Below are positions 1 to 7,976 of a DNA stretch of 64,000 nucleotides, piece after piece. How positions within the stretch are numbered: position 1 is the first letter of the stretch; every line of letters starts with the position of its first letter. Made by a program: the position numbers and the translations under genes. Source of the stretch: Lewinellaceae bacterium (GTDB lineage Bacteria > Bacteroidota > Bacteroidia > Chitinophagales > Saprospiraceae); assembly GCA_020636445.1 (NCBI GenBank), contig JACJXV010000017.1, positions 8,866-72,865 of the forward strand. The letters are read 5' to 3'. The notes beneath the pieces are model-generated. The model worked only from the letters and a program-made list of their open reading frames with translations. It did no database searches and was not told the origin of the DNA.

Positions 1-761
1 CTCAGCCTACCGAGAATCTTTTCGAACTACTCCTGACAATCGATGCCGCTAAACGCGCTTCGGCAGGTTACATCACAGCAGTAATCCCCTATTTTGGGTA
101 TGCCCGCCAGGATCGTAAGGATAAACCCCGTGTTCCCATTTCGGCCAAGCTGATAGCCAACTTACTGGAAGCTGCCGGTGCTGACCGGATTATGACCATG
201 GATTTTCATGCCGAGCAGATCCAGGGATTCTTTGACATTCCTGTTGACCACCTGAAAAGTGAGGCGATTTACTTCCCTTATTTACAAGAGGAACTGGATA
301 TGTCCAATGTCATCTTTGCTTCTCCGGATGTAGGTGGCGTTAAACGGGCCCGGGCTTTTGCCAAACACTTTGGCCGGGAGTTAGTTATTTGTGACAAGCA
401 CCGGGAAAAGGCTAATGAAGTGGCCGGCATGACCGTCATTGGAGAGGTAGAAGGCGCTGATGTTGTTTTGGTTGATGACCTGGTCGATACCGCAGGCACC
501 CTGTGCCGCGCTGCCGAAGCAATAATCCAGAAAGGAGCGCGCAGTGTTAGGGCTCTGTGTACCCACCCTGTTTTATCCGGAAAGGCCTACGAAAATATTG
601 ATAATTCTCTCTTAAAAGAGCTCCTTGTCTGCGACACTATCCCCTTGAAAGGATCTTCCCCAAAAATCAAAGTGCTCTCCTCTGGAAAATTATTTGCCAG
701 GGCTATCCGGAACACCCATGAACACCGGTCGATCTCCGCGCTCTTTGTGGATCGGGGATAG
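1..761 (+). CDS. prs: Ribose-phosphate pyrophosphokinase (PRPP synthetase), 5' truncated by window edge
   Basis: Makes PRPP from ribose-5-phosphate and ATP in the cytosol, feeding purine, pyrimidine, NAD, His and Trp synthesis. The reading frame is open from base 3, so the gene begins upstream of the window; about the first 70 residues are missing. Visible family features are TENLFELLLTIDAAKRA, the catalytic flexible-loop stretch YFGYARQDRKDKPR, the MDFHAEQIQGFFDIPVDHL segment, and the PRPP-binding loop VVLVDDLVDTAGTLC. The C-terminus ends in the usual SISALF-type segment and the stop is at 759-761. The next gene is rplY 95 bp downstream; prs-rplY adjacency is a common bacterial arrangement. 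The identification is secure; only the true start cannot be seen. Confidence 0.97.
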   Translation, partial: QPTENLFELLLTIDAAKRASAGYITAVIPYFGYARQDRKDKPRVPISAKLIANLLEAAGADRIMTMDFHAEQIQGFFDIPVDHLKSEAIYFPYLQEELDMSNVIFASPDVGGVKRARAFAKHFGRELVICDKHREKANEVAGMTVIGEVEGADVVLVDDLVDTAGTLCRAAEAIIQKGARSVRALCTHPVLSGKAYENIDNSLLKELLVCDTIPLKGSSPKIKVLSSGKLFARAIRNTHEHRSISALFVDRG

Positions 762-815
762 CCCATAGTAGCAAAAAAATCAGCACCAGGCAGTAATATT
801 ACCAAATGGAATAGC

Positions 816-823
816 TATCTTTG
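816..823 (+). promoter_or_regulatory. Candidate -7 promoter element for rplY
   Basis: TATCTTTG matches the Bacteroidota sigma-A -7 consensus TAnnTTTG and lies 33 bp before the rplY ATG. A clear -33 TTG is not evident at the expected distance, so this rests on the -7 match and on the identical octamer before adk and obg. Confidence 0.5.
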
Positions 824-855
824 CGGCCGCTTTTTAACTCTTTAATACTATTAAC

Positions 856-1455
856 ATGAAGGAAGTAATTGCACTGCATGGCCAGCCTCGTTCGGGCCTG
901 GGCAAAAAATCGAGCAAAGCGCTCCGCAATGATGGCCGTATTCCCTGTGTCTTGTACGGAGAGAACACGCTTGTCCACTTTTCCGTTGCACCTCTTGATG
1001 TACGTGGGATAATCTACACTCCCGACTTCAAAATTATTGATTTGCATCTGGAAGGTAAAACGTATCGCGCCATCCTGAAAGATTATCAATTAGATCCGCT
1101 GACCGACCAGGTTCGCCATATCGACTTGATGAAACTTACCGACGGACATGCGATTAAAGTTGAAGTTCCTATTCGCTTCCGTGGCTCCTCTCCCGGGGTG
1201 AAAATCGGTGGAAAGTTGCAGCAGAATCTCCGCCGTGCCAAGATCAAGACGATGCCTGAAAACCTGGTTGATGAGCTGATGATTGATATTTCCAAGTTGG
1301 AACTTGGCCAGTCTATCCGGGTACGTGATCTTGACGTCCCTGCGGGAATCGAAGTAATGAATAACCCTTCAATTCCTGTAGCTACCGTTGAAATTCCGCG
1401 TGCACTGCGCTCTGCTGCTGCCGCTGCTGAAAAAGACGATAAGAAGAAAAAATAA
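856..1455 (+). CDS. rplY: 50S ribosomal protein L25 (long Ctc-type form)
   Basis: Binds 5S rRNA in the large ribosomal subunit. At 199 residues it is the two-domain Ctc/TL5 form rather than the roughly 95-residue E. coli form. The N-terminal L25 domain (about 1-95) has the typical GKKSSKALRNDGRIPCVLYG opening and the DPLTDQVRHIDLMKL block. The C-terminal beta domain (about 100-185) has VPIRFRGSSPGVK and the VDELMIDISKLELGQSIRV stretch. It ends in an Ala-rich then Lys-rich tail (AAAAAEKDDKKKK), common for this protein in Bacteroidota. The ATG start at 856 places the L25 domain right at the N-terminus. A strong terminator follows 22 bp after the stop, so it is probably the last gene of a prs-rplY unit, with its own candidate promoter. 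Confidence 0.96.
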   Translation: MKEVIALHGQPRSGLGKKSSKALRNDGRIPCVLYGENTLVHFSVAPLDVRGIIYTPDFKIIDLHLEGKTYRAILKDYQLDPLTDQVRHIDLMKLTDGHAIKVEVPIRFRGSSPGVKIGGKLQQNLRRAKIKTMPENLVDELMIDISKLELGQSIRVRDLDVPAGIEVMNNPSIPVATVEIPRALRSAAAAAEKDDKKKK

Positions 1456-1477
1456 GGGCACTTTTTTGCCACTTGCG

Positions 1478-1508
1478 AAAGCCGCCCGGGGAAACCTTGG
1501 GCGGCTTT
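1478..1508 (+). terminator. Rho-independent-type terminator after rplY
   Basis: A perfect 10-bp stem (AAAGCCGCCC / GGGCGGCTTT) with an 11-nt loop sits 22 bp after the rplY stop. The T tract is short (stem ends in TTT followed by CT), so it may work partly as a stabilising 3' hairpin. Confidence 0.75.
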
Positions 1509-1543
1509 CTGCGTTCGGGAAAATACCTTACCTTACTGAATAA

Positions 1544-2338
1544 ATGCAGCTTGCTATGCTCGCTCCTTTACGCGTTACCCTGATTCAAGCCGACCTGGTA
1601 TGGGAAGACCCCGGCACCAACCGGGCCCGCTTTGCCGAAAAAATTACCCCGCTGACCGGATCAACCGACCTGATTATTCTTCCTGAGATGTTTACCACAG
1701 GGTTTAGCATGAATCCTGAACCCCTCGCGGAAAGGATGGATGGCCCTACATTAAGCTGGCTTGCTACCCAAGCAGCAAGTACCGGTGCGGCAATTTGCGG
1801 AAGTCTTATAATCCAGGAAGATAATGCTTATTATAATCGCCTGGTATGGATGCAACCTGATGGTCAGTACTTTACCTACGACAAACGCCATCGGTTTACC
1901 CTGGCTGGTGAACATGAATACTATGCCGCTGGAAAAGAGCAACTGGTTATCTCCTGGCGGGGCTGGAAAATCAGGCCGCTCATCTGCTATGATCTGCGGT
2001 TCCCTGTCTGGAGCCGGAATACTCCTCCCTATTATGACTTACTGCTTTACGTAGCAAATTGGCCGGCCCGCCGTCGTTTCGCCTGGACGCAATTGCTTAT
2101 CGCCCGGGCTATTGAAAACCAGGCTTACACGATTGGCGTGAACCGTATTGGACTCGATGGCCAGCAAATTCCTCATGCAGGCGATTCCGTAGTCCTGGAC
2201 TATAGTGGCACTGCACTTTGGCAGCAGGCAGAAGAAGAATCTACTACTACTCTCACGCTTGACCAACAAAAGCAAGCAGAATTCCGGGATCGATTCCGCT
2301 TTTTGGCCGATCAAGATTCCTTTCAGGTAGAGGTATAA
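1544..2338 (+). CDS. Nitrilase-superfamily amidohydrolase (omega-amidase-like)
   Basis: A 264-residue carbon-nitrogen hydrolase with the complete Glu-Lys-Cys triad: Glu in LIILPEMFTTGFSM (near residue 48), Lys in YDKRHRF (near 115), and Cys in RPLICYDLRFP (near 149). The SMNPEPLAERMDGPT and YDLRFPVWSRN segments, plus the length, fit the YafV/omega-amidase branch (Nit2-like). That branch deamidates alpha-ketoglutaramate and alpha-ketosuccinamate left by glutamine transaminases; the substrate here is inferred from family resemblance. No signal peptide, so cytosolic. An alternative ATG start 12 bases later (MLAPLRV) is equally plausible and would place the fold nearer the N-terminus. It lies between the rplY terminator and an NlpC/P60 gene and appears monocistronic. 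Confidence 0.88.
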   Translation: MQLAMLAPLRVTLIQADLVWEDPGTNRARFAEKITPLTGSTDLIILPEMFTTGFSMNPEPLAERMDGPTLSWLATQAASTGAAICGSLIIQEDNAYYNRLVWMQPDGQYFTYDKRHRFTLAGEHEYYAAGKEQLVISWRGWKIRPLICYDLRFPVWSRNTPPYYDLLLYVANWPARRRFAWTQLLIARAIENQAYTIGVNRIGLDGQQIPHAGDSVVLDYSGTALWQQAEEESTTTLTLDQQKQAEFRDRFRFLADQDSFQVEV

Positions 2339-2604
2339 TCAGCGATTTTTCGCTAATCATGAAAAAGAATTAATAATTTGATTATCAATTTATTATACAA
2401 ATAAATTCTCCCTGTACAGAGAAATATCTCTTGCAAAGAGATACAACCAACGTACATTTTCATTATTTTTGGGTTAGTACTAGGTTAATGCTCACTTATT
2501 GTTTGTTTGTTCATTGACGATCCTGAAGGTCTTGGGATGGTTATGCTCAGCGACAATCACCTAGGCGCCCAAATAAGAATTTCCTCGTTAAGAAAAAGGG
2601 CGTA
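2339..2604. other. Intergenic region before the NlpC/P60 gene
   Basis: 266 bp of AT-rich DNA. It holds the perfect palindrome listed separately (2425-2443) and TTG-rich stretches near 2500-2515 that could carry a promoter. No convincing -7 box, RNA gene or small reading frame was recognised. Confidence 0.5.
2425..2443. promoter_or_regulatory. 19-bp inverted repeat (operator or hairpin)
   Basis: TATCTCTT, a 3-nt spacer GCA, then AAGAGATA: a perfect 8-bp dyad. No T tract follows on the + strand, so a terminator role for the amidase gene is weak. A protein-binding site or 5' UTR hairpin upstream of the NlpC/P60 gene is equally possible. Confidence 0.4.
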
Positions 2605-3255
2605 GTGGGAAAATATCCCTGTATGTTACTAGTAATACTGTCTTGGTTATTCACGGCAAATCCTGCCGCAACCCTCACCAATCCTCCTGCTGAACCTCCT
2701 GCTGAAGAAGCCATTTACCGGCAAGCAATTGTTCAATTTGCTGAACAATACCTCGGACTGCCCTACGTATGGGGAAGCCGCGATCCGAAGCGGGGTTTCG
2801 ATTGTTCTGGATTCACGAGCTATGTGATGAAGAATTTCGACATTGATTTGTCTCCTTCTTCCAGTATGCAATCCACGCAAGGCAACAAAATCCAACTGTC
2901 GGATGTGCAGCCGGGAGATTTGATTTTCTTTCGGCGAAGTTCCCGCAGCCGCGTGTTTCATGTTGCCATGGTTTATGGGGTTGAAAATGACGATCTCCAG
3001 ATTATCCACAGTACGCGACGTGGTGTGGTTATCGACCATCTCAATGAGAGCACCTACTGGCGTACGAAGTACAAAACAGCGCGGAATGTAATGCCGGGGC
3101 AATTCCCTCAACTTATTCTTCCTGAATCCACCCCTACGGAGGGTGACCTGGAAGAAATTGTGCTGGATGCCGATCTGGAATCACCCAGGGAGTTTTTTGA
3201 ATTGGAACACATTCCCACCGCCAGTCTACCCATCCAGGTTTATCCCTGTGATTAA
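2605..3255 (+). CDS. Secreted NlpC/P60 (C40) family cell-wall peptidase
   Basis: A 216-residue exported peptidoglycan peptidase, probably cleaving D-Glu-diaminopimelate bonds of stem peptides in the periplasm. A hydrophobic signal segment (MLLVILSWLFTANPAA) is followed by a short Pro/Ala linker and one NlpC/P60 domain (about residues 48-170). The catalytic Cys is in RGFDCSGFTSYVM, the His in VFHVAMVYG, and the third residue in IIHSTRRGVV. The PYVWGSRDP motif before the Cys and QPGDLIFF between are family hallmarks. About 45 C-terminal residues after the domain are acidic and unassigned. Start: GTG at 2605 keeps a Lys before the hydrophobic core; ATG at 2623 is an alternative. No SH3 or LysM domain is visible. 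A terminator follows about 70 bp downstream. Confidence 0.9.
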   Translation: MGKYPCMLLVILSWLFTANPAATLTNPPAEPPAEEAIYRQAIVQFAEQYLGLPYVWGSRDPKRGFDCSGFTSYVMKNFDIDLSPSSSMQSTQGNKIQLSDVQPGDLIFFRRSSRSRVFHVAMVYGVENDDLQIIHSTRRGVVIDHLNESTYWRTKYKTARNVMPGQFPQLILPESTPTEGDLEEIVLDADLESPREFFELEHIPTASLPIQVYPCD

Positions 3256-3324
3256 CTAGTATATCAACAAAATCCTGACCTGCCAGCAAAAGTCAGCTGG
3301 TTAAGGCACCCTAACTAAAAAAAG

Positions 3325-3358
3325 AAGCCAGTGCGCACGTAAAACTGCTCACTGGCTT
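3325..3358 (+). terminator. Terminator after the NlpC/P60 gene
   Basis: A 9-bp stem AAGCCAGTG / CACTGGCTT with a 16-nt loop, followed by TTGTT and preceded by an A-run. This allows termination on the + strand, and possibly on the minus strand through the upstream A tract. Confidence 0.75.
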
Positions 3359-3387
3359 TTGTTACGCTGCTGGGGTTGTTATCTTTG
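3357..3387 (+). promoter_or_regulatory. Candidate promoter for adk
   Basis: TTTTG at 3357-3361 and TATCTTTG at 3380-3387 are separated by 18 bp, fitting the Bacteroidota pattern TTTG / TAnnTTTG. The -33 box overlaps the terminator's 3' arm and T tract. It would give an adk leader of about 190 nt. Confidence 0.45.
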
Positions 3388-3583
3388 TCGGGCAGAATTA
3401 TCCTGCGCCATTTGCCCTAACCTTTCGCCCACTGGGTTTTCCTGCTAAACAGGTTGGAAATCCTGATACTTTTTGCCACTTGCCCGGAGGAATACTCCTG
3501 GTACGGCTAAATTATTTTTTTAGCAGCCTGCCTTCATCGGAAGCTGGATGTATCGGCTAGCTGTTTACCACAATTGTTCTGAC

Positions 3584-4159
3584 ATGAGGATTAATTTAAT
3601 TTTATTTGGCCCTCCGGGTTCAGGAAAGGGAACTCAGGCTGCAAAACTGGTAGAAAAGTACGGCCTCCTGCACATCTCAACCGGTGATCTATTCCGCTAC
3701 GAAATGGGAAATGACACACCACTTGGCCAGGAAGCTAAAAGCTATATTGCCAAGGGTGAATTAGTTCCGGACAGCGTTACCATTGGCATGCTGCGCAATA
3801 AAGTGGAAGCCAATCCGGACGTTCCTGGCTATATTTTTGATGGGTTCCCCCGTACAATTCCACAGTGTGAAGCACTGGATGCCCTGCTGGCTGACATGGA
3901 TGAATCAATCAGTCGCCTGATTATGCTGGATGTGCCCGATAAAGAAATCGTCGAACGCATCCTCAACCGGGGAATAACCTCGGGGCGTTCGGATGACCTG
4001 GACCAGGCCATCATACAGAACCGTATTGACGTCTACAAAAACGAAACTACGCCTGTTTTCGATTATTATGCAGCCAAAGGTAAATCCGTCAAAGTCGCAG
4101 GGGTTGGTTCTATCGAAGATATCTTCATCCGCTTATGCAGTGAAATAGACGTACTATAG
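3584..4159 (+). CDS. adk: Adenylate kinase (short-LID form)
   Basis: Interconverts ATP + AMP and 2 ADP in the cytosol. The 191-residue product carries the P-loop GPPGSGKGTQ (residues 8-17), the AMP-binding segment HISTGDLFRYE, the GFPRT motif and the DxxLDQAIIQNRIDVY segment. The LID is the short type (RGITSGRSDD) without zinc cysteines, as usual in Bacteroidota. An upstream in-frame ATG at 3548 would add 12 residues (MYRLAVYHNCSD) before the beta-strand leading to the P-loop. The ATG at 3584 gives the canonical MRINLILFGPPG N-terminus and was chosen. obg follows after 50 bp with its own -7 box; adk-obg linkage is common in the phylum. Confidence 0.97.
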   Translation: MRINLILFGPPGSGKGTQAAKLVEKYGLLHISTGDLFRYEMGNDTPLGQEAKSYIAKGELVPDSVTIGMLRNKVEANPDVPGYIFDGFPRTIPQCEALDALLADMDESISRLIMLDVPDKEIVERILNRGITSGRSDDLDQAIIQNRIDVYKNETTPVFDYYAAKGKSVKVAGVGSIEDIFIRLCSEIDVL

Positions 4160-4177
4160 TGGTACCGGTATATTTCG

Positions 4178-4185
4178 TATCTTTG
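4178..4185 (+). promoter_or_regulatory. Candidate -7 promoter element for obg
   Basis: TATCTTTG lies 25 bp before the obg ATG, in the 50-bp gap after adk. No clear -33 TTG is seen about 20 bp upstream, so this could be an internal promoter or a chance match. Confidence 0.4.
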
Positions 4186-4209
4186 CCGGTCAAAACGATT
4201 TAATGGGTT

Positions 4210-5439
4210 ATGGCTGAGCAGAACTTTGTAGATTATGTAAAAATATGTTGTCGCTCGGGTGCCGGAGGTGCAGGGGCTATGCACTTTCTGCGTGATCGAC
4301 GCAGCCCCAAAGGAGGTCCCGATGGTGGTGATGGTGGCCGGGGTGGACATATCATTCTGGAAGGAAATCGCAATGTCTGGACGCTACTAGCCCTCAAATA
4401 CCGCAAACACGTCATTGCTGAACCGGGTGGTAACGGTGGAGAAAGCCATATGTCCGGTGCTAACGGGAAAGATATTATCCTCGAGGTACCGCTAGGAACG
4501 GTTGCCCGGGATGCTGAGTCCGGTGAAATAGAATTTGAAATCACCCGGCATGGGGAGCGCCGCATTCTGGCCCCGGGTGGTCGGGGCGGATTGGGAAATT
4601 CCCATTTTAAAACGCCTACTAACCAGGCTCCGCGTTATGCGCAACCGGGAGAAGCTGGTCGGGAAGAATGGAAAATCCTCGAATTAAAAGTACTTGCCGA
4701 TGTTGGCCTGGTAGGTTTTCCCAATGCGGGTAAGTCTACACTCCTATCAGTCGTCACGGCGGCCAAGCCCAAAATTGCTGATTATCCGTTTACCACGTTG
4801 GTTCCTAACCTGGGGATTGTTCCCTATCGGGACGGCCGTTCCTTTGTCATGGCTGACATTCCGGGGATTATTGAAAACGCCCATGAGGGCAAAGGCTTAG
4901 GGATCCGCTTCCTGCGCCATATTGAGCGCAACGCTACCCTGCTCTTTCTGGTCCCTGCCGAGGCCGACTCCATCAGCGGACAATACCAAATTCTGCTGCG
5001 GGAACTGGAATTGTACAATCCCGAATTATTGGACAAGCCCCGTATCCTGGCCATCTCCAAAGCAGATCTTATTGATGCGGAATTGGAGGAAATGCTGCGT
5101 CCGGATATTCCGACCGATATCCCCCATCTGTTTATTTCAGCGGTTACCGGCAGGGGTATTGATACGCTAAAGGATATGATCTGGGAAAGTATCGCCGCAA
5201 CTATGGCCCCTATTGATGATTCGCTGCCGGAGGAAATCCTGGAAGATTATACCCTGCCACCCCATCGAACGCAGGCCAATATTCGCCCGGAAGTAACCAA
5301 TGATTTCTCGCCAGAGGTAGGATTACACAAGGAGGATGAGGAAGCACGACAAACATTTCCAGACCTTTCCGACAGTGAAGACTACCGCAACTGGGCTGCC
5401 CAACAAGACGGCAACTGGGATGACCTTCTAAACGATTAA
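4210..5439 (+). CDS. obg: GTPase Obg/CgtA
   Basis: Essential GTPase of late 50S ribosome assembly and stress control. 409 residues. The Gly-rich Obg fold (about 1-160) shows [33 protein letters not shown] and [11 protein letters not shown]. The OBG-type G domain (about 161-335) has G1 GFPNAGKST, switch [14 protein letters not shown]3 [17 protein letters not shown]4 ISKADL and G5 FISAVTGRG. The roughly 75-residue C-terminal extension is acidic, rich in Glu and Asp, and ends near [16 protein letters not shown]. It has no recognisable OCT or TGS domain, which resembles other Bacteroidota Obg proteins. The start is ATG at 4210 and the Obg fold begins at residue 4. The downstream kinase-RapZ gene starts 38 bp after the stop, so co-transcription is plausible. 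Confidence 0.97.
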   Translation: MAEQNFVDYVKICCRSGAGGAGAMHFLRDRRSPKGGPDGGDGGRGGHIILEGNRNVWTLLALKYRKHVIAEPGGNGGESHMSGANGKDIILEVPLGTVARDAESGEIEFEITRHGERRILAPGGRGGLGNSHFKTPTNQAPRYAQPGEAGREEWKILELKVLADVGLVGFPNAGKSTLLSVVTAAKPKIADYPFTTLVPNLGIVPYRDGRSFVMADIPGIIENAHEGKGLGIRFLRHIERNATLLFLVPAEADSISGQYQILLRELELYNPELLDKPRILAISKADLIDAELEEMLRPDIPTDIPHLFISAVTGRGIDTLKDMIWESIAATMAPIDDSLPEEILEDYTLPPHRTQANIRPEVTNDFSPEVGLHKEDEEARQTFPDLSDSEDYRNWAAQQDGNWDDLLND

Positions 5440-5477
5440 CCGCCCAGCGCCATAATACCCGACGCAAAAAAAACGTC

Positions 5478-6935
5478 ATGACCGCACCCAAAATCGAAGC
5501 TGCCCTTACCGATCTTTTCGAAAGTTGGGCGGGACGTAGTCCGGAACTTATTCTGCCGCTGGCTCCCAGTGGATCGGATCGCATCTATTATCGCCTGCAA
5601 GCGGGTGACAAAACAGCTATCGGAACCTACAGTCCGCATGCGCGCGAAAGCCTGGCGTTTTTAGAATTTTCACGGCATTTCCATGGCAAAGGCCTCCCTG
5701 TACCGGAAATTTTTGCCGACGACCTACCTAACAAAATTTACCTGCAGGAAGATTTGGGAGCGACTACGCTGTATAGCTTTTTACTCCAGAGTGGGGATTA
5801 TTTCCCTGATTACCTCATTCAAATCTACCGTCGTGTGGTCGAGCAACTGGCCCGCCTGCAAATTATTGGTGGCGAAGGCCTGTCCTATTCCTATTGTTAT
5901 CCCAAAGAATCCTTTGATAAGGAATCCATGTTCTGGGATTTTAATTACTTCAAATATCACTTCCTACTTCCCAGTGGAGTTGGATACGACGAACTGGCTC
6001 TGGAGCGCGACTTCCACACCCTGGCGGATTTTCTGCTTACTGCCGATGATCAGTACTTCCTCTTCCGCGATTTTCAGTCACGGAATATTATGATCCGGGG
6101 TGGCGCCCCTTATTTTATCGATTATCAAGGCGGACGCCGCGGAGCCCTCCAATATGACCTGGCGTCCCTGCTCTATCAGGCCAAGGCGAATATTCCACCT
6201 GATGTGCGTCAGGAACTACTGGACCATTATCTCGATGTAGCCAGTCAACTAACCGTCATCCATCGCGATCAATTCAAGGAGTTCTACCGGGCCTTTGTCC
6301 TGGTTCGCCAAATCCAGGTGCTTGGGGCATACGGCTATCGGGGTATTTTTGAGCGCAAAGAACATTTTTTAAAAAGCATTCCTTTTGCGCTGCGTAACAT
6401 TAAATGGTTACTCGATCAGGAAAACTTACCGGTAGATCTTCCGGAGCTTTATCGTTGCCTTCGCCAAATAATCGACTCCAAGAAGTACGAACCTTTTGAC
6501 AAAATCAAGGGAAGTTCCAGCTTGCTCCATGTTACCATCCAGAGTTTTAGCTACCATGCTTCCGGCATTCCCGAGGACCCTTCCGGAAATGGCGGTGGCT
6601 TCGTCTTTGATTGCCGGTTTATTCACAACCCAGGGCGCTATGAACCGTATAAAAACCTCACCGGTCGGGATGAAAGTGTCATAAACTTCCTGAAGCACCA
6701 TAGCCAGATGGATAGTTTTCTCAACCACGCCTTCAGTATCGTGGATAAGGCCGTAGAGGATTATATCGAACGGAGTTTTACCAACCTGACAATCAATTTC
6801 GGTTGTACCGGGGGGCAGCACCGCTCGGTGTATGCTGCCGATGCTATGGCGAAACATTTACAGGAAAAATTTGGGGTTCAAATCGATCTGCGGCATCTGG
6901 AGCAGGAGAAAAAAGCTCATCCGGATTTTCGGTAA
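5478..6935 (+). CDS. Aminoglycoside-phosphotransferase-fold kinase fused to a RapZ C-terminal domain
   Basis: 485 residues in two parts. Residues 1-330 have the COG3178/AmgK-like phosphotransferase fold: KTAIGTYSP as the ATP-lysine strand, the catalytic loop FLFRDFQSRNIMIR (Asp-Phe-Gln-Ser-Arg-Asn) and the metal-binding Asp in FIDYQGGRRG. Residues about 345-485 match the C-terminal half of RapZ: GGGFVFDCRFIHNPG, LTGRDESVI and FGCTGGQHRSVYAAD. Known AmgK enzymes phosphorylate anomeric MurNAc/GlcNAc in peptidoglycan recycling, and RapZ-C senses glucosamine-6-phosphate. The fusion suggests an amino-sugar kinase coupled to an amino-sugar-phosphate sensor, but the substrate is inferred. The RapZ N-terminal P-loop domain is absent. 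No MurU-type nucleotidyltransferase gene is adjacent. It starts 38 bp after obg. Confidence 0.82.
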   Translation: MTAPKIEAALTDLFESWAGRSPELILPLAPSGSDRIYYRLQAGDKTAIGTYSPHARESLAFLEFSRHFHGKGLPVPEIFADDLPNKIYLQEDLGATTLYSFLLQSGDYFPDYLIQIYRRVVEQLARLQIIGGEGLSYSYCYPKESFDKESMFWDFNYFKYHFLLPSGVGYDELALERDFHTLADFLLTADDQYFLFRDFQSRNIMIRGGAPYFIDYQGGRRGALQYDLASLLYQAKANIPPDVRQELLDHYLDVASQLTVIHRDQFKEFYRAFVLVRQIQVLGAYGYRGIFERKEHFLKSIPFALRNIKWLLDQENLPVDLPELYRCLRQIIDSKKYEPFDKIKGSSSLLHVTIQSFSYHASGIPEDPSGNGGGFVFDCRFIHNPGRYEPYKNLTGRDESVINFLKHHSQMDSFLNHAFSIVDKAVEDYIERSFTNLTINFGCTGGQHRSVYAADAMAKHLQEKFGVQIDLRHLEQEKKAHPDFR

Positions 6936-7024
6936 GCTCCTGCTGCTATTCACACTGCCTTTCCACACTAACGTTTTATCCCTAACAAAAGGAATCGCGA
7001 CGAGCAACCAGCTCCCAGGTTGGC

Positions 7025-7621
7025 TTAAGCTAAAATGGCTTGCATCAATTCGCGAAAACTGGTCGCCTTTTGAAATTGGTGATCCTGATACGCAGTTGCG
7101 CTGAATTTAAGATTATAGGGCTCGTCATTTCGAAAAAGCAACTCAATGCGAATATTCCCATACCCCTGGTGAAATTTACCCTCGTCAGTAGCCGCCGGCC
7201 GAGGCTTTAAGTAATGGCGCTGGACCGTTTCCACCCACTGTGGCCGCTCATAAGTACGCAAATCAGAGATCTGGGTGCGATACTGCAACGAAAGCACCTG
7301 ATCCTTAAGATAATCAAGGAAGTGGATGACATCGCGTTTGCTATAACGGGTTTTATGAAAATGAATGACAAAACCCTTGCTGGAGGGAGTGTCCAGGAAA
7401 TCCAATGCTTCATCAATATCTTGCGGAAGAACGTGGAAAATTGCATACTGATCGGAAAGCCAGTCCCGCAATCGACGGCACACTAATGTTTCCCGCCAAT
7501 GCACATAGTCAGCCTGCTCCGTCTCACTACGCACTAACATCTCGTGAATCAAGGGCTGGGACGGTGAACTGACCTCCGCCTTGCGAAATAATCCCTTAAA
7601 ATAATCCCAGAGATCAGCCAT
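7025..7621 (-). CDS. Conserved hypothetical protein, cytosolic
   Basis: 198 residues, no signal peptide or membrane segment. Not recognised as a named family. The N-terminal half is helical (MADLWDYFKGLFRKAE, QADYVHWRETLVCRRLRDWLSDQY). The middle has FVIHFHKTRYSKRDVIHFLDYLKDQVLSLQ-type strand-helix content, and the C-terminal third (YGNIRIELLFRNDEPYNLKFSA) looks like paired beta strands. This pattern could suit a small alpha/beta regulatory or binding protein. It converges on the kinase-RapZ gene, whose stop lies about 90 bp away. It starts at ATG 7621 with an intergenic region behind it. Function unknown. Confidence 0.7.
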   Translation of the reverse strand: MADLWDYFKGLFRKAEVSSPSQPLIHEMLVRSETEQADYVHWRETLVCRRLRDWLSDQYAIFHVLPQDIDEALDFLDTPSSKGFVIHFHKTRYSKRDVIHFLDYLKDQVLSLQYRTQISDLRTYERPQWVETVQRHYLKPRPAATDEGKFHQGYGNIRIELLFRNDEPYNLKFSATAYQDHQFQKATSFRELMQAILA

Positions 7622-7760
7622 GAGCCTTGTTTTGCGTGTTTTTCATCAAACTCATAACCTAAATAACTTCCCTTTAGTTGTGTGTGGAAATTTTTTTCGT
7701 GGTTTCTCTTGTGTGTTGCGTGACTGCTCACAGTTTACTCCTGCTGCGGGTATCAGCGCC

Positions 7761-7798
7761 GCTTAGTAGGGATGCGATTAATCGCATCCCTACTAAGC
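7761..7798. repeat. REP-like perfect palindrome (38 bp)
   Basis: Two perfect 19-bp arms meeting at ATTAAT. The core arms GGGATGCGAT (7769-7778) and ATCGCATCCC (7781-7790) are identical to those of a second copy inside the giant gene at 8362-8383. This marks a mobile or dispersed REP-type sequence. Confidence 0.85.
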
Positions 7799-7840
7799 CG
7801 GAAAAAACCCAGGGCCTGGCAGTTTCCTTAAATCCATAAA

Positions 7841-7883
7841 ACGACCCGGGGCGGCCATCCTGCTGGATGACCGCCCCGGTCGT
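7841..7883 (-). terminator. Terminator of the giant surface-protein gene
   Basis: A long hairpin: ACGACC/GGTCGT, GGGGCGG/CCGCCCC and CATCC/GGATG arms with one bulge, one mismatch and a TGCT loop. Read on the minus strand it lies about 94 bp after the giant gene's stop and is followed by TTTTATGG. Confidence 0.75.
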
Positions 7884-7937
7884 TGATTTGTCATTTATCC
7901 TAATCTATCAGATGTGGGTTGTGGCTGTGGCTGTGGA

Positions 7938-7955
7938 GACGTAGCATGCTACGTC
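7938..7955. repeat. REP-like palindrome, second type (18 bp)
   Basis: GACGTAGCA / TGCTACGTC is a perfect 18-bp palindrome, flanked by GTGGA and CCTAC that pair partly. A short GTCCC-TAC-GGGAC hairpin overlaps its right edge. It sits 22 bp from the end of the giant gene. Confidence 0.65.
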
Positions 7956-7976
7956 CCTACGGGACCCCTACCCCGG

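Larger units (their letters stand above)
3256..3583. other. Intergenic region between the NlpC/P60 gene and adk
   Basis: 328 bp holding the terminator at 3325-3358 and the candidate adk promoter at 3357-3387 (both listed). The remaining roughly 195 bp would be adk 5' UTR if that promoter is used. No other gene or RNA motif was recognised. Confidence 0.5.
7622..7976. other. Intergenic region with REP-like palindromes
   Basis: 355 bp between the start of the hypothetical gene and the 3' end of the giant gene. It holds a 38-bp palindrome, a long GC-rich hairpin and an 18-bp palindrome (listed separately), plus a GTGGCT-type direct repeat at about 7916-7936. No reading frame was recognised. Confidence 0.7.
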
